Positions 63,039 through 64,000 of a stretch of DNA of 64,000 nt are shown in pieces. A program made the translations under genes and the position numbers. The DNA is from Gammaproteobacteria bacterium (lineage in GTDB: Bacteria; Pseudomonadota; Gammaproteobacteria; Steroidobacterales; GCA-2729495), in assembly GCA_028285245.1 (NCBI GenBank), contig JANQPY010000016.1:217404-281403 (forward strand). Reading direction: 5' to 3'. Under the pieces are notes generated by a model. The model saw only the letters and a list, made by a program, of their open reading frames with translations, did not search any database and was not told the DNA's origin. Every line of letters starts with the position of its first letter. The first letter of the stretch is position 1.

Positions 63039-63514
63039 GCGCGGTGCCTGAGGGCCTCGTTCCTGCGTTCCGGTCGCTCCGCCCGGATGACATCAACGCC
63101 GTATCCGCGTTGGAAGCTGAAGTCTACGAATTCCCATGGAGCGCCGGTATCTTCCGCGACTGTCTATTGGCCGGATACACCAGCGTGGCGCTGGAGCTGG
63201 ACCACCGCGTGCAGGGCTACTCCATCATGTCGGTGGCAGCGGGTGAGGCGCACTTGCTGAATATCTGTATTGCGAAGGCGCTGCGCGGGCAGGGCATTGG
63301 GCGACGCCTGCTTGATTACATGCTGGAGCGCGCGCGCAGCGCGGGCGCTGAGAAGCTCTTTCTTGAGGTGCGCCCATCCAATCAACGCGCACTCGAACTC
63401 TACCGGCAGGCGGATTTTCAGATGGTTGGCGTCCGGCCCAGCTATTACCGGGCGCGTCAAGGTAAGGAAGACGCCGCCGTGCTCGTGCGTAATTTGCTGC
63501 CTTCCAGGGAATAA
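63035..63514 (+). CDS. rimI: Ribosomal-protein S18 alanine N-acetyltransferase RimI
   Basis: 159 aa GNAT. FPWSAGIFRDCL at the N-terminus, acetyl-CoA loop IAKALRGQGIGRRLLDYM, LEVRPSNQRALELYRQADFQMVGVRPSYY at the C-terminus. Acetylates the N-terminal Ala of S18 in E. coli. ATG overlaps the UDG stop. Confidence 0.93.
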   Translation: MSAVPEGLVPAFRSLRPDDINAVSALEAEVYEFPWSAGIFRDCLLAGYTSVALELDHRVQGYSIMSVAAGEAHLLNICIAKALRGQGIGRRLLDYMLERARSAGAEKLFLEVRPSNQRALELYRQADFQMVGVRPSYYRARQGKEDAAVLVRNLLPSRE

Positions 63515-63520
63515 AGATTG

Positions 63521-64000
63521 ATGCACCTCTGGCGGCAGCGCCCGATCCTGGGTTGGGCCCTGTACGACTGGGCCAACTCCGCCTTCGCACTCACTGTCAT
63601 GACGAGTTTCGTGCCGCTGATGCTGGGCAGCTACTGGAACGATGGCGCAGCGTCTACCGTGACTACGTTCAGGCTGGGGCTCGCCAACAGCATTGCCAGT
63701 CTGATCGTCGCGTTGCTTGCACCGCTGATTGGCACGCTCGCCGACCGGCTAGGCCGGCGCAAGGGCGGTCTGCTTATATGCTGTGCCCTGGGTGTGGTCA
63801 TGACGGGTGCCTTGTTTCTTGTCGCCGCAGGTCAATGGCCTGTTGCACTAGTCTGTTTTGTCATTGCTACGATCGGTTTTGCAACTGGCAATTCCCTCTA
63901 TGACTCGTTGCTCCTCGATGTCGCCACCGAGTCTGTCTACGACTGGGTATCCGCTTACGGCTTTGCTCTGGGCTATCTGGGCAGTGCGCTGTTGTTTTCT
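63521..64000 (+). CDS. MFS transporter, UMF1-like, truncated by window edge
   Basis: The first 160 residues are in the window. Begins MHLWRQRPILGWALYDWANSAFALTVMTSF; the LYDWANSAF motif is characteristic of the UMF1/Atg22-like MFS family. Then LAPLIGTLADRLGRRKG, the loop 2-3 MFS signature, and ATIGFATGNSLYDSLLLDVA. Six TM helices start within this part. Substrate unknown. 6 nt after rimI, probably co-transcribed. Confidence 0.85.
   Translation, partial: MHLWRQRPILGWALYDWANSAFALTVMTSFVPLMLGSYWNDGAASTVTTFRLGLANSIASLIVALLAPLIGTLADRLGRRKGGLLICCALGVVMTGALFLVAAGQWPVALVCFVIATIGFATGNSLYDSLLLDVATESVYDWVSAYGFALGYLGSALLFS

Overview
The window looks like a chromosomal segment of a moderately GC-rich gammaproteobacterium. 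The evidence is the rsx/rnfABCDGE-nth order, hda beside a DUF2066 gene and purM/purN, type IV pilus minor pilins with PilY1, and a homodimeric-type aceE-aceF-lpd operon. I cannot assign a genus. No phage, integrase, transposase gene or CRISPR array is visible. The genes are mostly core, with some accessory metabolism.

Layout. 1-9957 (minus strand): two consecutive minor-pilin gene sets. One runs fimT-fimT-pilV-pilW-pilX-small exported protein-pilY1. The second runs fimT-pilV-pilW-pilX and leaves the window at the left edge. 10062-11892: a Fur-family regulator, tRNA-Thr(CGT) with a very good promoter, and ubiX overlapping a PPOX-fold flavoprotein. 11958-16149: an RND efflux adaptor and pump. 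16165-16435: two different structured intergenic repeats. 16435-21651: an SDR gene divergent from a tight operon of UbiD-type decarboxylase, aconitase-family large and small subunits, and a KRCGH-type C-C lyase. This operon is the best candidate here for an undescribed catabolic route. 21749-24478: a GAF-PAS-PAS-GGDEF-EAL protein behind a leader with two hairpins. 24608-31547: acetoacetyl-CoA synthetase, YceI, cytochrome b561, nadC, a urate-oxidase-N-like membrane protein, RNase T and an M17 aminopeptidase. 31765-37923: pyruvate dehydrogenase complex.

37986-50282 is one long minus-strand array: a HEAT-repeat Ser/Thr kinase, two PilT-family ATPases, metG, rnfABCDGE and nth. 50508-57282: mrp, dcd, purN/purM, a DUF2066 protein, a CDP-alcohol phosphatidyltransferase, hda, a DUF2069 protein and a WrbA-like flavoprotein. 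57388-64000: a DUF4398 lipoprotein, acyP, a structured repeat, a lytic transglycosylase, proS, a PSD-like protein lacking the recognisable catalytic residues, more repeats, pssA, a type-4 UDG, rimI and the start of an MFS transporter.

Functional links: minor pilins/PilY1 and the PilT pair are two separated parts of type IV pilus function, and the kinase probably regulates the ATPases. UbiX makes the prenyl-FMN cofactor that the UbiD-family enzyme 6 kb away would need. The most unusual non-coding signal is two families of intergenic hairpin repeats (16308-16435 with 58041-58160; 16165-16250 with 61357-61456). Within each family the interior is conserved, while the arms differ in sequence and stay complementary.
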